DNA of 64,000 nucleotides from Mesorhizobium sp. L-2-11 (GTDB lineage Bacteria > Pseudomonadota > Alphaproteobacteria > Rhizobiales > Rhizobiaceae), in the NCBI RefSeq assembly GCF_016756595.1, contig NZ_AP023257.1, positions 4,480,001 to 4,544,000 on the forward strand, given 5' to 3'. A program made the position numbers and the translations under genes. The notes under the pieces are model-generated. The model saw nothing but the letters and a program-made list of their open reading frames with translations. It did not search any database and was not told the DNA's origin. Position 1 is the first letter of the stretch. Each line of letters begins with the position of its first letter. This document shows, piece after piece, positions 16,859-25,654 of this stretch.

Positions 16859-18853
16859 TCACGAGTCTCTCAGCCAGACCAGCATCTCGCCGGGATCGCG
16901 GTTGTCCCAGGCGAAATAGGGAACGGCGGTGACTTTTGCTTCCTCAACCGCCGGCGGTTCGGTGCGGTAGAGGCCGTCGTCCCAGCTCTCAAACGCCTCT
17001 TTCCTGGCAACAGCCGAAAGCGTCACGACGCCGCCCAAAAGGTTCGGCTGCTGATGCGCCTCGATCTGTGCTGTCCGCGGCAAAGCGATGCGGTGCAACT
17101 GGCCGGCATTGTCGATCTCCTCGACGCAATAGATCAGCGGCCCGCGGGCAAGCGCGACGCGGCCGATATCCTGCCGCACCTGCGGGTTGGCATAGAGGCG
17201 GTCGACAGCCATTTCGAGGTCGAGCTCGACCTGGTCGCCCTTGCGCCATTCGCGCCGGATCGCGGCATAGCCGTCGCTGGTGACCGCCTGCAGATCGACC
17301 GCCTCCCCGTTCACCTTGAGCGCCGCCTTGCGGCACCATCCCGGCAGGCGCAGGTGCAGGCTGAACTCGGTCGGCGCCTCGGGTTCGATCGTGATCGAGA
17401 CCGCGCCGTCCCATGGATAGTTGCTGGTCTGGCGCAGCTCTATCTGCGTTCCTGCGATATCGAAACGAGCCGTGCTGTTTCCATAGAGATGGACGGCAAG
17501 GGCATCGTCGGACAGGCCGTAGAAATAACTGCCGATCGAGGCGACCATCCGCCCGACATTCGGCGGGCAGCACGGGCAGCGATGCCACTTCCAGCGGTTG
17601 TGCTGGCCCCGGCTTTCCAGCGGATTCTCGTAGAAGAACAGCGAGCCGTCGAGCGACAGGCCCGAAATCGAGCCGTTGTAGAGCGCCCGCTCCATCATGT
17701 CGGCGTATCGCGCATTGGGGCCCATGCCGAGCATGCGGCTCGCCCAGAACACCAGTCCGACCGAAGCGCAGGTCTCGGCATAGGCGGTTTCGTTGGGCAG
17801 GTCGTAGTCTGCGGTAAAGCCCTCATTGTGCGACGACGGTCCGAGGCCGCCGGTGATGTAGAGGTTCTTGGTGGTGAGGTCGTGCCACAGTCGGTCGAGC
17901 GCCGCCCGCAGCGTGTCGTCGCCATATTCTGTGGCGATATCGGCCATGCCGGAATAGAGATACATCGCCCTCACCGCATGGCCGACCACCTTGTCCTGCT
18001 CGCGCACCGGCTGGTGCGACTGGCTGTATTCGTAGGTCTTGAAGTGATAGGCTTTCGGGTCGGCGCCGCGGGCACGCGCCTCCTCGTCGAAATAATGCGG
18101 CTGTTGGCCGCGCTGATCGATGAAGTATTTTGCCAGGTCCATATACTTCTGCTCGCCGGTGGCCCGCGCGAGCTTGACCAGCGCCAGCTCGATCTCCTCG
18201 TGGCCGCAATAGCCCTTTGTCTTGCCGGGCTCGGGGCCGAAGGTCTCGGCGATATGGTCGGCATAGCGGCACATGATGTCGAGCAGCTTGCGTTTTCCCG
18301 TCGCCTGGTAGTAAGCGACCGCGCCCTCGATCAGGTGGCCGGCGCAATAGAGCTCGTGGCAATCGCGCAGGTTGGTCCAGCGCAAGCCAGGCTGGATGCG
18401 CTGGTACCAGCTGGAGAGATAACCGTCGGGCTGCTGCAGTCTGCCGTACATGTCGATAACGGCGTCGATCTTCTTCTCCAGGTCGTCATTGCGGCGGCGA
18501 TAGAGCGAATAGGCGGCGGTCTCGATGGTCTTGCCCCAGTCAGAGTCCCAGAACATCTGGGTGGTCACCGTCGATCCGGTGAACTCGTTGCCGGCGGTGG
18601 CTGCCTCGTCCGGCGATGGGGAGTGGAACGGAATGACGACGCCCGGAGATGGCCGGTCCGGATCAATCTGCTCGAGCATGCGCGCCTCGACGCAGCGGTC
18701 ATAGAGGATGCCGGCGGTCCTGGTGGCGACGGCATCGACACGGTCGCCCCAGAAGCCGCGCACATCGACCTGGGGCACCGGCAGCGGGCGGAAGGCGCGT
18801 TTTGGCTTGTCCAGCTCGGCAGCCGGGTTGGCGGATTGCGATGCGGTCATCAA
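16859..18853 (-). CDS. Glycoside hydrolase family 127 (beta-L-arabinofuranosidase type)
   Basis: 664-residue cytoplasmic enzyme of the DUF1680/GH127 family, which releases beta-L-arabinofuranose with a cysteine nucleophile held by zinc. The metal and catalytic residues are visible: E360 and C362 in NETAYAETCAS and the C428-C429 pair in HRCPCCPPN, matching the Glu-Cys...Cys-Cys arrangement of the characterised bifidobacterial enzyme. No signal peptide, so an imported oligosaccharide is the substrate. It is the last gene of the LacI/ABC operon, 24 bases behind the second permease. The precise sugar cannot be fixed by sequence, since the family has other specificities. Confidence 0.92.
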   Translation of the reverse strand: MMTASQSANPAAELDKPKRAFRPLPVPQVDVRGFWGDRVDAVATRTAGILYDRCVEARMLEQIDPDRPSPGVVIPFHSPSPDEAATAGNEFTGSTVTTQMFWDSDWGKTIETAAYSLYRRRNDDLEKKIDAVIDMYGRLQQPDGYLSSWYQRIQPGLRWTNLRDCHELYCAGHLIEGAVAYYQATGKRKLLDIMCRYADHIAETFGPEPGKTKGYCGHEEIELALVKLARATGEQKYMDLAKYFIDQRGQQPHYFDEEARARGADPKAYHFKTYEYSQSHQPVREQDKVVGHAVRAMYLYSGMADIATEYGDDTLRAALDRLWHDLTTKNLYITGGLGPSSHNEGFTADYDLPNETAYAETCASVGLVFWASRMLGMGPNARYADMMERALYNGSISGLSLDGSLFFYENPLESRGQHNRWKWHRCPCCPPNVGRMVASIGSYFYGLSDDALAVHLYGNSTARFDIAGTQIELRQTSNYPWDGAVSITIEPEAPTEFSLHLRLPGWCRKAALKVNGEAVDLQAVTSDGYAAIRREWRKGDQVELDLEMAVDRLYANPQVRQDIGRVALARGPLIYCVEEIDNAGQLHRIALPRTAQIEAHQQPNLLGGVVTLSAVARKEAFESWDDGLYRTEPPAVEEAKVTAVPYFAWDNRDPGEMLVWLRDS

Positions 18854-18877
18854 CTTACTCCGGTTCGGTGCGGTTGG

Positions 18878-19738
18878 TCACTTCACGGCCCCTGCCATGA
18901 GGCCGCGGATGTAGAAGCGCTGCAGCAACAGGAACAGCACCAGGCATGGCACCATCATCAGGGTGACGCCGGCCTGCACCGCGCCCCAGTCGATGGCGCC
19001 GAAGCGGCCCGACTGCAGCGCCGTCATCATGATCGGCAGCGTGAATTTGGACTGGTCGGTCATCAGCACCAATGCTGCCAAAAACTCGTTCCAGGCGCCG
19101 AGAAATGCGAACAGCGCGATGGTGACGATGCCCGGCCAGACCAGCGGCAGCATCACCCGCAGCAGCATGGTGACGTTGTTGGCGCCGTCCATGCGCGCGG
19201 CTTCCTCGATCTCGCGCGGCACGGCGTCGAAGGCGTTGCGCATCATGAAGATCGAGAACGGCAGCTGCAGCGTGACATAGACGCAGACCAGCCCGGTCAG
19301 CGTGTTGTGCAGGCCGATCTTGGTCAGCACCAGGAAGATCGGCGTCAGGATCGACTGGAACGGGATCATGATCGTCGACAGGATGAGGACGAAGAGCAGG
19401 TTCTTCAGCGGAAAGCGGAAGCGCGAGAAGCCGTAGCCGGCCAGCACGCTGACGATCACCGACAGCACCACCGTCATGACCGAGACATAGATGCTGTTTT
19501 GCGCCGGCAGCCACAGGCCGTCGCCGAAGGTGTTTAGCGTGGCGTAGTTCTCGACCGAAAAACCGGTCGTCGGCCAGGGCGGCAGCGGCGGCTGCCGCGA
19601 CTCCTGCGCCGGCTTGAACGCCGAAAGCACGGTCCAGGCGATCGGCGCCAGGAACAGCAGCGAGGCGACGATGCCCGTTGCGTGCTCGGCGATCTGCATG
19701 CCGAGGCGGCGTTTGCGGCTGCGTGCCTGCGCCATCAC
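18878..19738 (-). CDS. ABC sugar transporter permease (MalG/CUT1 type)
   Basis: 286-residue inner-membrane permease with six predicted helices. The first begins near residue 22 after a basic N-terminus (RSRKRRLGMQ), and the EAA loop reads EIEEAARMDGANNVTMLLRV followed by MLPLVWPGI, which docks the ATPase. The C-terminus LLLQRFYIRGLMAGAVK is typical of the MalG side of CUT1 importers. Its start overlaps the stop of the MalF-like gene by 4 bases. It works with the binding protein at 21005-22276; the ATPase must come from elsewhere in the genome. Confidence 0.93.
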   Translation of the reverse strand: MMAQARSRKRRLGMQIAEHATGIVASLLFLAPIAWTVLSAFKPAQESRQPPLPPWPTTGFSVENYATLNTFGDGLWLPAQNSIYVSVMTVVLSVIVSVLAGYGFSRFRFPLKNLLFVLILSTIMIPFQSILTPIFLVLTKIGLHNTLTGLVCVYVTLQLPFSIFMMRNAFDAVPREIEEAARMDGANNVTMLLRVMLPLVWPGIVTIALFAFLGAWNEFLAALVLMTDQSKFTLPIMMTALQSGRFGAIDWGAVQAGVTLMMVPCLVLFLLLQRFYIRGLMAGAVK

Positions 19739-20643
19739 TCAACGCCCTCCGGTTGGCGCAGCAGCCGCAGCTGGATCAGGCTGAGCGCGACCAGGATGAC
19801 CAGCAGGACCATCGACAGGGCGGCGCCATAGCCGAGCTTGAACGACACGAACGACTGGTTGAAAATCCAGTAGACGGCGGTCAGCGTCTGGTTGCGCGGT
19901 CCGCCGCGCAGGATGATGTAGAACTGGTCGAAGGCGAGCACCGAGCCGGCAACCGACAGGATCAGCGCCAGCGCCAGGGTGCGGCGCATCAGCGGCAGGG
20001 TGATGGCGCGAAACCGCGCCAGCGGCCCTGCCCCGTCGATCATCGCCGCCTCCTGCAGATCCGGCGGGATCGATTGCAGGCCGGTCATCAGGATGATCAT
20101 GGTAAAACCCGCCACCTTCCAGACGACCATGGCGATGATCGACCAGAATGCCGGCTGGAACGTCGCCAGCAGATTGACTTTCTTCTCGGTCAGGCCGAGC
20201 TCGAAGGCGGCCGGGCTGAACAGGCCGGAATCGACATTCAAGAGCCACGACCAGAGCAGGCTGGCCGAGGCAAAACCGATGACGGCCGGCATGAAGAACG
20301 ACGTCCGGTAGAAGCCGGTCAGCGGCCGCGGCCTTTCGATGAACAGCGCCAGCGGAAAGGCGACGACGAAGATCGCGATGGTGACGACCACCGTATAGTA
20401 GCCGGTGAATTTAAGCGCGTTCCAGAACCTGGTATCACGCAGGATCGCCCAGTAATTGTCGAGGCTGATGAAGGAATGCGCGCCCATCAGCGGCCAGTTG
20501 TGCAGCGACATCCACGCGGTCATGCAAAGCGGAATGATGAAGAAGACGACGACGAGCGCGACGGCCGGCGCGACATAAAGCAGGCCGACCCACTGCCGGC
20601 GGCCGGCGCCGACCAGTTTTCTGGGGCGGGCTGGGGAAGTCAT
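19735..20643 (-). CDS. ABC sugar transporter permease (MalF/CUT1 type)
   Basis: 302-residue permease, start ATG 20643. A basic N-terminus (SPARPRKLVGAGRRQ) is followed by the first helix LLYVAPAVALVVVFFIIPL; the EAA loop is DLQEAAMIDGAGPLARFRAI. The C-terminal helix ends QLRLLRQPEGVE. Reading upstream of 20643 merely translates a palindromic repeat, so the longer frame is rejected. It forms the heterodimeric channel with the overlapping MalG-like gene. Between it and the binding-protein gene lie 361 bases of repeats, which may weaken its expression relative to the binding protein. Confidence 0.93.
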   Translation of the reverse strand: MTSPARPRKLVGAGRRQWVGLLYVAPAVALVVVFFIIPLCMTAWMSLHNWPLMGAHSFISLDNYWAILRDTRFWNALKFTGYYTVVVTIAIFVVAFPLALFIERPRPLTGFYRTSFFMPAVIGFASASLLWSWLLNVDSGLFSPAAFELGLTEKKVNLLATFQPAFWSIIAMVVWKVAGFTMIILMTGLQSIPPDLQEAAMIDGAGPLARFRAITLPLMRRTLALALILSVAGSVLAFDQFYIILRGGPRNQTLTAVYWIFNQSFVSFKLGYGAALSMVLLVILVALSLIQLRLLRQPEGVE

Positions 20644-20649
20644 GCCTTT

Positions 20650-20793
20650 CCTTCTCCCCTTGTGGGAGAAGGTGGATCGGCGCGCAGCGCCGAGACGGAT
20701 GAGGGGTGTTGGACGGAGTGCCGTCGTTGCCAAGCTGGAGCACCCCTCATCCGTCGCCTTCGGCGACACCTTCTCCCACAAGGGGAGAAGGGG
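20650..20793. repeat. Palindromic intergenic element, family A copy 1
   Basis: A 144-base element with long complementary arms: CTTCTCCCCTTGTGGGAGAA at one end and its complement at the other, plus inner arms around GATGAGGGGTG. Copy 2 at 37470-37613 is almost identical and copy 3 at 38991-39136 lies within a coding region. It sits directly before the MalF-like start and can be read through in several frames. Confidence 0.9.
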
Positions 20794-20844
20794 GAGCCAG
20801 CGGTGGTTGCTGCGATCGAAGTCATGGCTGTTCTTCCATTAGCG

Positions 20845-20995
20845 CGACGTCCCCCTCCCCCTTGAGGGGAGGGTCCGGCCGAAGGCCGGGGGTGGGGTCG
20901 CCCGCGAAGTGCGCCGACGCAAAGAGAACGTCGAGCACTGCCGCAACGACCCCACCCGGACCTGCGGTCCGACCTCCCCTCAAGGGGGAGGTAGG
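20845..20995. repeat. Palindromic intergenic element, family B
   Basis: Second element in the same gap, with arms CCCCCTCCCCCTTGAGGGGA and TCCCCTCAAGGGGGAGG and inner arms GGGTGGGGTCG / CGACCCCACCC. It differs from family A in sequence. Likely a stem-loop in the transcript between the binding-protein and permease genes, where it could act as a stabilising or attenuating hairpin. Confidence 0.85.
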
Positions 20996-21004
20996 GCGCT
21001 GCGC

Positions 21005-22276
21005 TTACTGCTGCGGCGCCGAGTCTATGATCGACTGCATGGTTTCCTGCGCATTGGCGATGGCGCCATCGACGTCTTCGCCGAAGAAGACCTCGTTGAC
21101 CATCTGGTTCCACGGACCGTTGGCGGAGTTGATCAGGTCGTTGAACACCACCGAATAGGGCGTGCGGCCCTTGGCCATGGCCTCGGCGGCGATCTTGTAA
21201 CGCGGGTCGAGGTCTTTCAGCGCCTCGTTGGCGATGTCGCCGCGCACCGGAAGGCTGCCGTATTTCGCCAGGATGGTCTGGCCCTCCAGCGAATAGGCGA
21301 AATCGAGGAACTCCTTGACCACCGCAACCTTGGTCGTGCCCTTGGTGACGACGAAATTGTCGCCGCCGGCAAAGGACGACCAGCCGCCATCCTTGCCAGG
21401 CAGGAAGGTGACGCCATAGTCGATGTCTGGGTACTGCGTGTTCAGCGCGCCGATGGCGAAGGCGCCGGACGGCGAGATGCCGATATTGCCGGCGGCAAAC
21501 GCTGCAAAGAAGTTGGAGCCGGTATCGGTCTGCGCGCCTGCCGGCACCAGATCCTTCTTGACCATCGAGCGGTAAAGATCGATGGCGCCGCGCAGCTGCG
21601 GGCTGTCGAGCGTCGCCTTCGAGCCGTCCTCGGTGAGGATGTCGCCGCCCGAGGCCCAGATCAGTGGCGTGAAGGTGAAGATGTTGCAGCCGCCGCAATT
21701 GCCGGAGAAATAGAAGCCTTTGATATCGCCGCCGAGCGCGTTGACCTTTTCGGCATAGGCTTCGATCTCGGCCCAGTTGGTCGGGCCCTTTTCAGGGTCG
21801 AGGCCGGCCTGCTTGAACAGTTTTTTGTTCCAGATCAGCACCGAACTATCGGCGGAGAACGGCAGCCCGTAAATGCGGCCCTTGTAGGTGCCGGTCTTGA
21901 CGTGCGCCGGGGACAGGCTGTTGAAATAGGGCAGCGATTTCGCCCAGTCGGTGATGTCTTCCAGCTGGCCGGCGGCAGCGAAGGACGGCGTGTAGATCAG
22001 GTCGAGCGACAGCGCATCGGGCGCTGTGCCGCCGGCGGCGGCAGCGCCATATTTCGGGATGATCTCGGCATTGGGAATGATGTCCAGCTTGATCTGGTTC
22101 TCATGTCCCTTGTTGAAGGCATCGACGATGCGCGGCATGAAGTTCGAGCCGTCGGCGCGAACCCAGATGTTGGCGGTCTCGGCGGCTGCGGCCGGCGCGA
22201 CTGTTGCGAGCGTGGAAAAAATGCTCGCGGCAAAGGCGAGCCCGGCAATCGTAGTTCTCATGGTTCTCCTCCTCAT
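21005..22276 (-). CDS. ABC sugar transporter substrate-binding protein
   Basis: Periplasmic solute-binding protein of the CUT1 (SBP_bac_1) family. Two starts with good ribosome sites exist, ATG 22276 and ATG 22261; both give a Sec signal peptide ending at APAAAAETA. The mature part begins NIWVRADGSNFMPRIVDAFN, and later parts (GLPFSADSSVLIWNKKLFKQAG, PDIDYGVTFLPG) are standard for oligosaccharide binders. The segment GNCGGCN has two close cysteines that may form a disulphide. About 423 residues, normal length. Expressed after lacI and followed by the permeases. Substrate presumed an arabinose-containing oligosaccharide because of the GH127 gene. Confidence 0.92.
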   Translation of the reverse strand: MRRRTMRTTIAGLAFAASIFSTLATVAPAAAAETANIWVRADGSNFMPRIVDAFNKGHENQIKLDIIPNAEIIPKYGAAAAGGTAPDALSLDLIYTPSFAAAGQLEDITDWAKSLPYFNSLSPAHVKTGTYKGRIYGLPFSADSSVLIWNKKLFKQAGLDPEKGPTNWAEIEAYAEKVNALGGDIKGFYFSGNCGGCNIFTFTPLIWASGGDILTEDGSKATLDSPQLRGAIDLYRSMVKKDLVPAGAQTDTGSNFFAAFAAGNIGISPSGAFAIGALNTQYPDIDYGVTFLPGKDGGWSSFAGGDNFVVTKGTTKVAVVKEFLDFAYSLEGQTILAKYGSLPVRGDIANEALKDLDPRYKIAAEAMAKGRTPYSVVFNDLINSANGPWNQMVNEVFFGEDVDGAIANAQETMQSIIDSAPQQ

Positions 22277-22331
22277 GTTTTTCTCCTCATTCGGCCGCGC
22301 TGGCCTGCAGGCGCGTGCGACCTTTTGCTTT

Positions 22332-22406
22332 GATGCATGTCGTGATCCCAAAACCGCTGCGCACCCTCGGTTCAAGCCCGAGGGCATGCTTTTGGGCGAC
22401 ATGCAT
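22332..22406. repeat. Palindromic element, family D copy 1
   Basis: Imperfect hairpin flanked by ATGCATGTCG and CGACATGCAT, with inner arms CCCAAAA / TTTTGGG. Further copies at 43477-43524, 44918-44992 and 45001-45072. Here it lies between lacI and the binding-protein gene. Confidence 0.88.
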
Positions 22407-22407
22407 T

Positions 22408-23463
22408 TCAACCGTCCGGCGGACGGCCGCATGACTGACGCACCACCAGCCGGCACGGCAGTTTTCTTATGCCCGGCTCGGCGGGTTCGCCGCCGACGAG
22501 CGAAAGCAAGGTAAGGCCGGCTTCGCGCCCGAGTGCCGCCAGGTTCATGTCGACGGAGGTCAGCGGCGGGCGGGTCGCCTCGGCGACGATCTGCCAGTTG
22601 TCGAAACCGATGACGCCGACATCGCCGGGCACATCAAGCCCGCGCTCGCGCAGCGCGTCGATGACGCCGCGCGCGATCTGGTCGTTGCCGCAAAACACGG
22701 CGTCGGGTTTTTCGCCGCCGCTCTTTGACAGCCTGCCGTCGAAAAGCCTCTTCACCGCCTCGTGACCCCACGCCTCCGACCATGATCCGAGCAATGGTTC
22801 CATGACCGACAAGCCTTTCTCGGTCAGCACGTCACGATAGGCCTGTGCCCGCGCGTGTACCACGGCAAAACTCGCCGGCCCGCTGACATGGGCGATGCGC
22901 TGCCGGCCAAGCCGGCTAAAATGCTCGACCGCAAGGCGCGCGCCGCCGGCATCATCAGATACGAAAGCGACGGCGCCAGGATCGGGCTTGGTGAAGGCGT
23001 AAATCACGGGAATGCCGAGATTGGAGAGATCGACCGGCAGGTGGCGGTCGATGCGCTTGCCGGTGGCGATGATGCCGTCGACGCGCTTGTCGAGCATGGC
23101 ATCGACATGCAGCTGGCCGAGGCGCTGGTCGTCCTCGACATTGCACAGAAACACCGAGACGCCCTTGTCGACCAGCGCATCCGAAATGCCCGACATGACC
23201 GGCAGCGAAAAGCGGCCATAGGTGTCATTGGTCAACAGACCGACGGTAAAGGAGCGCCGCCGCAACAGGCTCTGCGCCAGGCTGTTCGGCCGAAAGCCCA
23301 GCCGCTGCGCCGTCTCGCGAATACGCTCGCGCGTCTCGGCGGTCATCCGCCCCTGCCCGTTGAGAGCTTTTGAGGCCGTAGCGACACTGACGCCGGCAAG
23401 GGAGGCCACCTCGCGTAGGGTGACGGGGGTCTTGGCGGAGACTGGCTGGGCGTCGGAGGACAT
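22408..23463 (-). CDS. LacI-family transcriptional regulator
   Basis: 351-residue repressor with the LacI helix-turn-helix at residues about 14-60 (VTLREVASLAGVSVATASKA, then LGFRPNSLAQSL) and a periplasmic-binding-protein-like sensor domain (TVGLLTNDTYGRFSLPVMSG, VDGIIATGK, GDVGVIGFDNWQIV). It is the first gene of the importer operon. Two near-identical 16-base palindromes upstream at 23488 and 23556 are its probable operators, meaning that it represses itself and the genes behind it. The inducer is likely the imported sugar. ATG 23463 starts close to the HTH, so the start is credible. Confidence 0.93.
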   Translation of the reverse strand: MSSDAQPVSAKTPVTLREVASLAGVSVATASKALNGQGRMTAETRERIRETAQRLGFRPNSLAQSLLRRRSFTVGLLTNDTYGRFSLPVMSGISDALVDKGVSVFLCNVEDDQRLGQLHVDAMLDKRVDGIIATGKRIDRHLPVDLSNLGIPVIYAFTKPDPGAVAFVSDDAGGARLAVEHFSRLGRQRIAHVSGPASFAVVHARAQAYRDVLTEKGLSVMEPLLGSWSEAWGHEAVKRLFDGRLSKSGGEKPDAVFCGNDQIARGVIDALRERGLDVPGDVGVIGFDNWQIVAEATRPPLTSVDMNLAALGREAGLTLLSLVGGEPAEPGIRKLPCRLVVRQSCGRPPDG

Positions 23464-23487
23464 GGTGCGAGGCGGATTCCTTTAGTT

Positions 23488-23503
23488 GGGAAAAGCTTTT
23501 CTC
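23488..23503. promoter_or_regulatory. LacI-type operator O1
   Basis: GGGAAAAGCTTTTCTC, whose core GAAAAGCTTTTC is a perfect 12-base palindrome, 25 bases before the lacI start. Centred symmetric operators of this size are characteristic of LacI/GalR proteins. Confidence 0.78.
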
Positions 23504-23555
23504 TTGTGGTCCTGCCAAGCGCTGGATGGTGAGATCAGCGAGCGCAGGGCGATTT

Positions 23556-23571
23556 GGGAAAAGGTTTTCTC
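23556..23571. promoter_or_regulatory. LacI-type operator O2
   Basis: GGGAAAAGGTTTTCTC, identical to O1 at 15 of 16 positions. The centres are 68 bases apart, close to a whole number of helical turns, which would allow DNA looping between the two sites. Confidence 0.72.
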
Positions 23572-23823
23572 AAAGGGAGATTAAGGAAAGGATTTAGGGA
23601 TGGCAAGGGGTACTATGAGCAGGCGATGCGGTTGTTCGTCAATGACCGCATTGCGCCATATCCTGACCTACACAGCGGGAACAGGTAAGGTCGCCTCACG
23701 CCCAGATTCCCGACTGTGGGGTTGGCTGTGGCGACCACCGATTAGTTGATTTGACAATTGGTCGGGTCGGGCTCTGGGATGATTTGTTCGTGCGCACCAC
23801 GCACATGCTAAAAGGAGGAAGCG

Positions 23824-24312
23824 ATGAAATCTATGAGTCGCAGATCCACACTTGCCTTCGGTATTACAGTTGCAGCAGTTTTGACCGTATGTGGAGGTTC
23901 GGCATTCGCGGACGATATGGATGTGACCCTGCTTACGCCTGACAAGCTGGTATGGAAGGATAATCCGGGCCTGCCGAAAGGGGCTCAAACCGCCATCTTG
24001 GTGGGCGATCCGGCGAAAGCTGGCGACGTGGTCGTCCTGCGCGCCAAGTTTCCGGCCAACTATCAGGTTCCGCCCCATACTCACCCGTATGCCGAGACCA
24101 TTACTGTGATCAGCGGTAGCGTCGGCTTTGGTGTTGGGGAAAAGGTCGAAAAGAATGGTGACCTGCTCAAACCGGGCACCTTCTACGCGCAACCAGCAAA
24201 TCATGCGCATTACGTCTGGACAGCAGGCGAAGAGGGTATCATCGAAGTTCATTTGGTCGGTCCGGGAGGGATCAACTACATCAACCCGGCTGACGATCCG
24301 CGCAAGAAGTGA
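23824..24312 (+). CDS. Secreted cupin-domain protein
   Basis: 162-residue single-domain cupin with a Sec signal peptide (cleavage likely after GGSAFA, near residue 29). Cupin motif 1 is PPHTHPYAETITVISGSVG, giving two histidines and a glutamate, and motif 2 is FYAQPANHAHYVW, giving the last metal-binding histidine. AAAGGAGG lies seven bases upstream of ATG 23824, an unusually strong ribosome site. It could be a periplasmic metal-binding or small oxygenase-like protein; no enzymatic role can be assigned. It stands alone between the lacI promoter region and the HNH gene. Confidence 0.85.
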   Translation: MKSMSRRSTLAFGITVAAVLTVCGGSAFADDMDVTLLTPDKLVWKDNPGLPKGAQTAILVGDPAKAGDVVVLRAKFPANYQVPPHTHPYAETITVISGSVGFGVGEKVEKNGDLLKPGTFYAQPANHAHYVWTAGEEGIIEVHLVGPGGINYINPADDPRKK

Positions 24313-24659
24313 GATGCGGCCCAGCCGGCTACTTTGCACCTCGCACACCCTTGTTGCCCGGAATAGAAGCGCGTGCTTTACCTCGCGCGGATAAATGCAA
24401 ACCGCATCAACGGAAGCGGAGCTCGGCAGCTCAGGCTCCCTCTCTCTCCTTCTGCCAAAAATCGTGCCCCATTGGCGATATTAGGAAAGCTGGTCCCGGA
24501 GACGTTGGAATTTGCCACTGGGGCATGACCGCCTCGGGTCATTCCGAACGGGAAGGTCGCTCCAAGAGCGGTCTTTCGATGCTCTGCCGCTGTGATTTCG
24601 GCTGTCGTGATTGGGTCAAAAGCGGCCGTTCCAACTCCCACCAACACGCCGGCCACGCC
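24313..24659. other. Intergenic region without a recognised gene
   Basis: 347 bases between the cupin and the convergent HNH gene. No conserved reading frame, tRNA or clear terminator was found. The half near 24530-24630 (GGTCATTCCGAACGGGAAGG and following) reads like dispersed non-coding repeat sequence seen in rhizobial genomes, but I cannot delimit a unit here. Confidence 0.4.
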
Positions 24660-25553
24660 TCACTGCTTGAAGCAGTGCTCACGGTGCCATTGCAAAAAAC
24701 GAGGATGCGGACGGTCAAACTGCCGGCGAGGCGGAAGCGCTCGGCGAGTCGTGTTTATGAATGCCTGCACGCTGTCGAGGTCGTTGACCTGCCGCGAGAT
24801 CAGGATTTCCAGATCGTCGGATAGGCTGATCAACCCGCGATCGAACATCCAGTGCGCGGTGCCTGACAGTGCGATCCCATTGTTGATGACATCGGGTCCG
24901 TTCGCTTCGACCGGTCGAATATGGGCGGCTGAAACCTCTGCTCGGCCGCCGCCGTTTATCAATCTGAGTCCCGTGATCGCGCAGCGCTCGTCATAGGCGC
25001 GCAAGACTATGCGACGGAAAATGCGGTCGCGCACAATTCGCGATCCGATGTAGTTTACGCGATCACGGCTCTGCTCGAATTCGAATGGCGCCTGCTCATC
25101 GTGGAAGCCGGTGCCGGCCTCATCAATGCGCGGCAGAAACAACTCATTCGTGTCCTGGCCCAGGTCGATAATGCGGTTGAAATCGGCTGGACTGATTGGG
25201 CGGACGGCCGATTGGGCACGACCGGAAATCCGTCCTTGCTCGTTGAGCAAGCCTCGCTCAACAAGACCATCGGTTCCGTTAAATGGAACTGGGTTGAAAA
25301 ATTCGAGATAGCTTCGAGGCTCAATCAGAGCGAGGTACATATCGGGCGTCACGGGATCGGGAATTACCTCTTGGACTTTAGCCATGGCGAAATATCCACG
25401 CGTCTCGTTTACCTTGCTGGGCTCGTAGTAAATGATCCAGTCGCCGACGCATGCCTCGACGCGACGCAAATACTGGCCAGGAAATTGATATTGCTCTTCG
25501 GGCCGATCGTTGTATCTCGAATCCGATCGATGAATGAAGACCCCGAATCCCAT
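24660..25553 (-). CDS. HNH endonuclease with N-terminal PUA/EVE-like domain
   Basis: 297-residue two-part protein. The C-terminal half holds an HNH nuclease: LRAYDERCAITGLRL, then EVSAAHIRPVEANGPD and NGIALSGTAHWMFDRGLIS, giving the H, N and H of the beta-beta-alpha metal fold. The N-terminal half (VEACVGDWIIYYEPSKVNET and GYFAMAKVQEVIPDP) looks like a small beta-barrel reading domain of the PUA/EVE kind, which in restriction proteins senses modified bases; this part is inference from pattern only. The start ATG 25553 has AGGAAG upstream. It stands alone with no methyltransferase next to it, suggesting a modification-dependent enzyme or a solitary defence gene. Confidence 0.75.
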   Translation of the reverse strand: MGFGVFIHRSDSRYNDRPEEQYQFPGQYLRRVEACVGDWIIYYEPSKVNETRGYFAMAKVQEVIPDPVTPDMYLALIEPRSYLEFFNPVPFNGTDGLVERGLLNEQGRISGRAQSAVRPISPADFNRIIDLGQDTNELFLPRIDEAGTGFHDEQAPFEFEQSRDRVNYIGSRIVRDRIFRRIVLRAYDERCAITGLRLINGGGRAEVSAAHIRPVEANGPDVINNGIALSGTAHWMFDRGLISLSDDLEILISRQVNDLDSVQAFINTTRRALPPRRQFDRPHPRFLQWHREHCFKQ

Positions 25554-25654
25554 GATCTTCCTGTAACTTTGGGAATGCCAGATGTAACACCAAAATCCGA
25601 TCTCGGGAGCTTAGTCCAGGTCGCAGAAGCTTTTCCCCACGATAGACTGGCGAG

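Noticed and set aside
16751..19537. Open frame of over 900 codons on the plus strand opposite the GH127 and permease genes
   Set aside because: It is antisense to genes with complete family motifs; long open antisense frames are common in GC-rich DNA, and the translation is low-complexity with no domain.
20644..20781. N-terminal extension of the MalF-like permease
   Set aside because: It is a translation of palindromic repeat A; the permease begins normally at 20643.
23668..24348. 226-codon minus-strand frame opposite the cupin gene
   Set aside because: The plus-strand cupin has a strong ribosome site, signal peptide and both cupin motifs.
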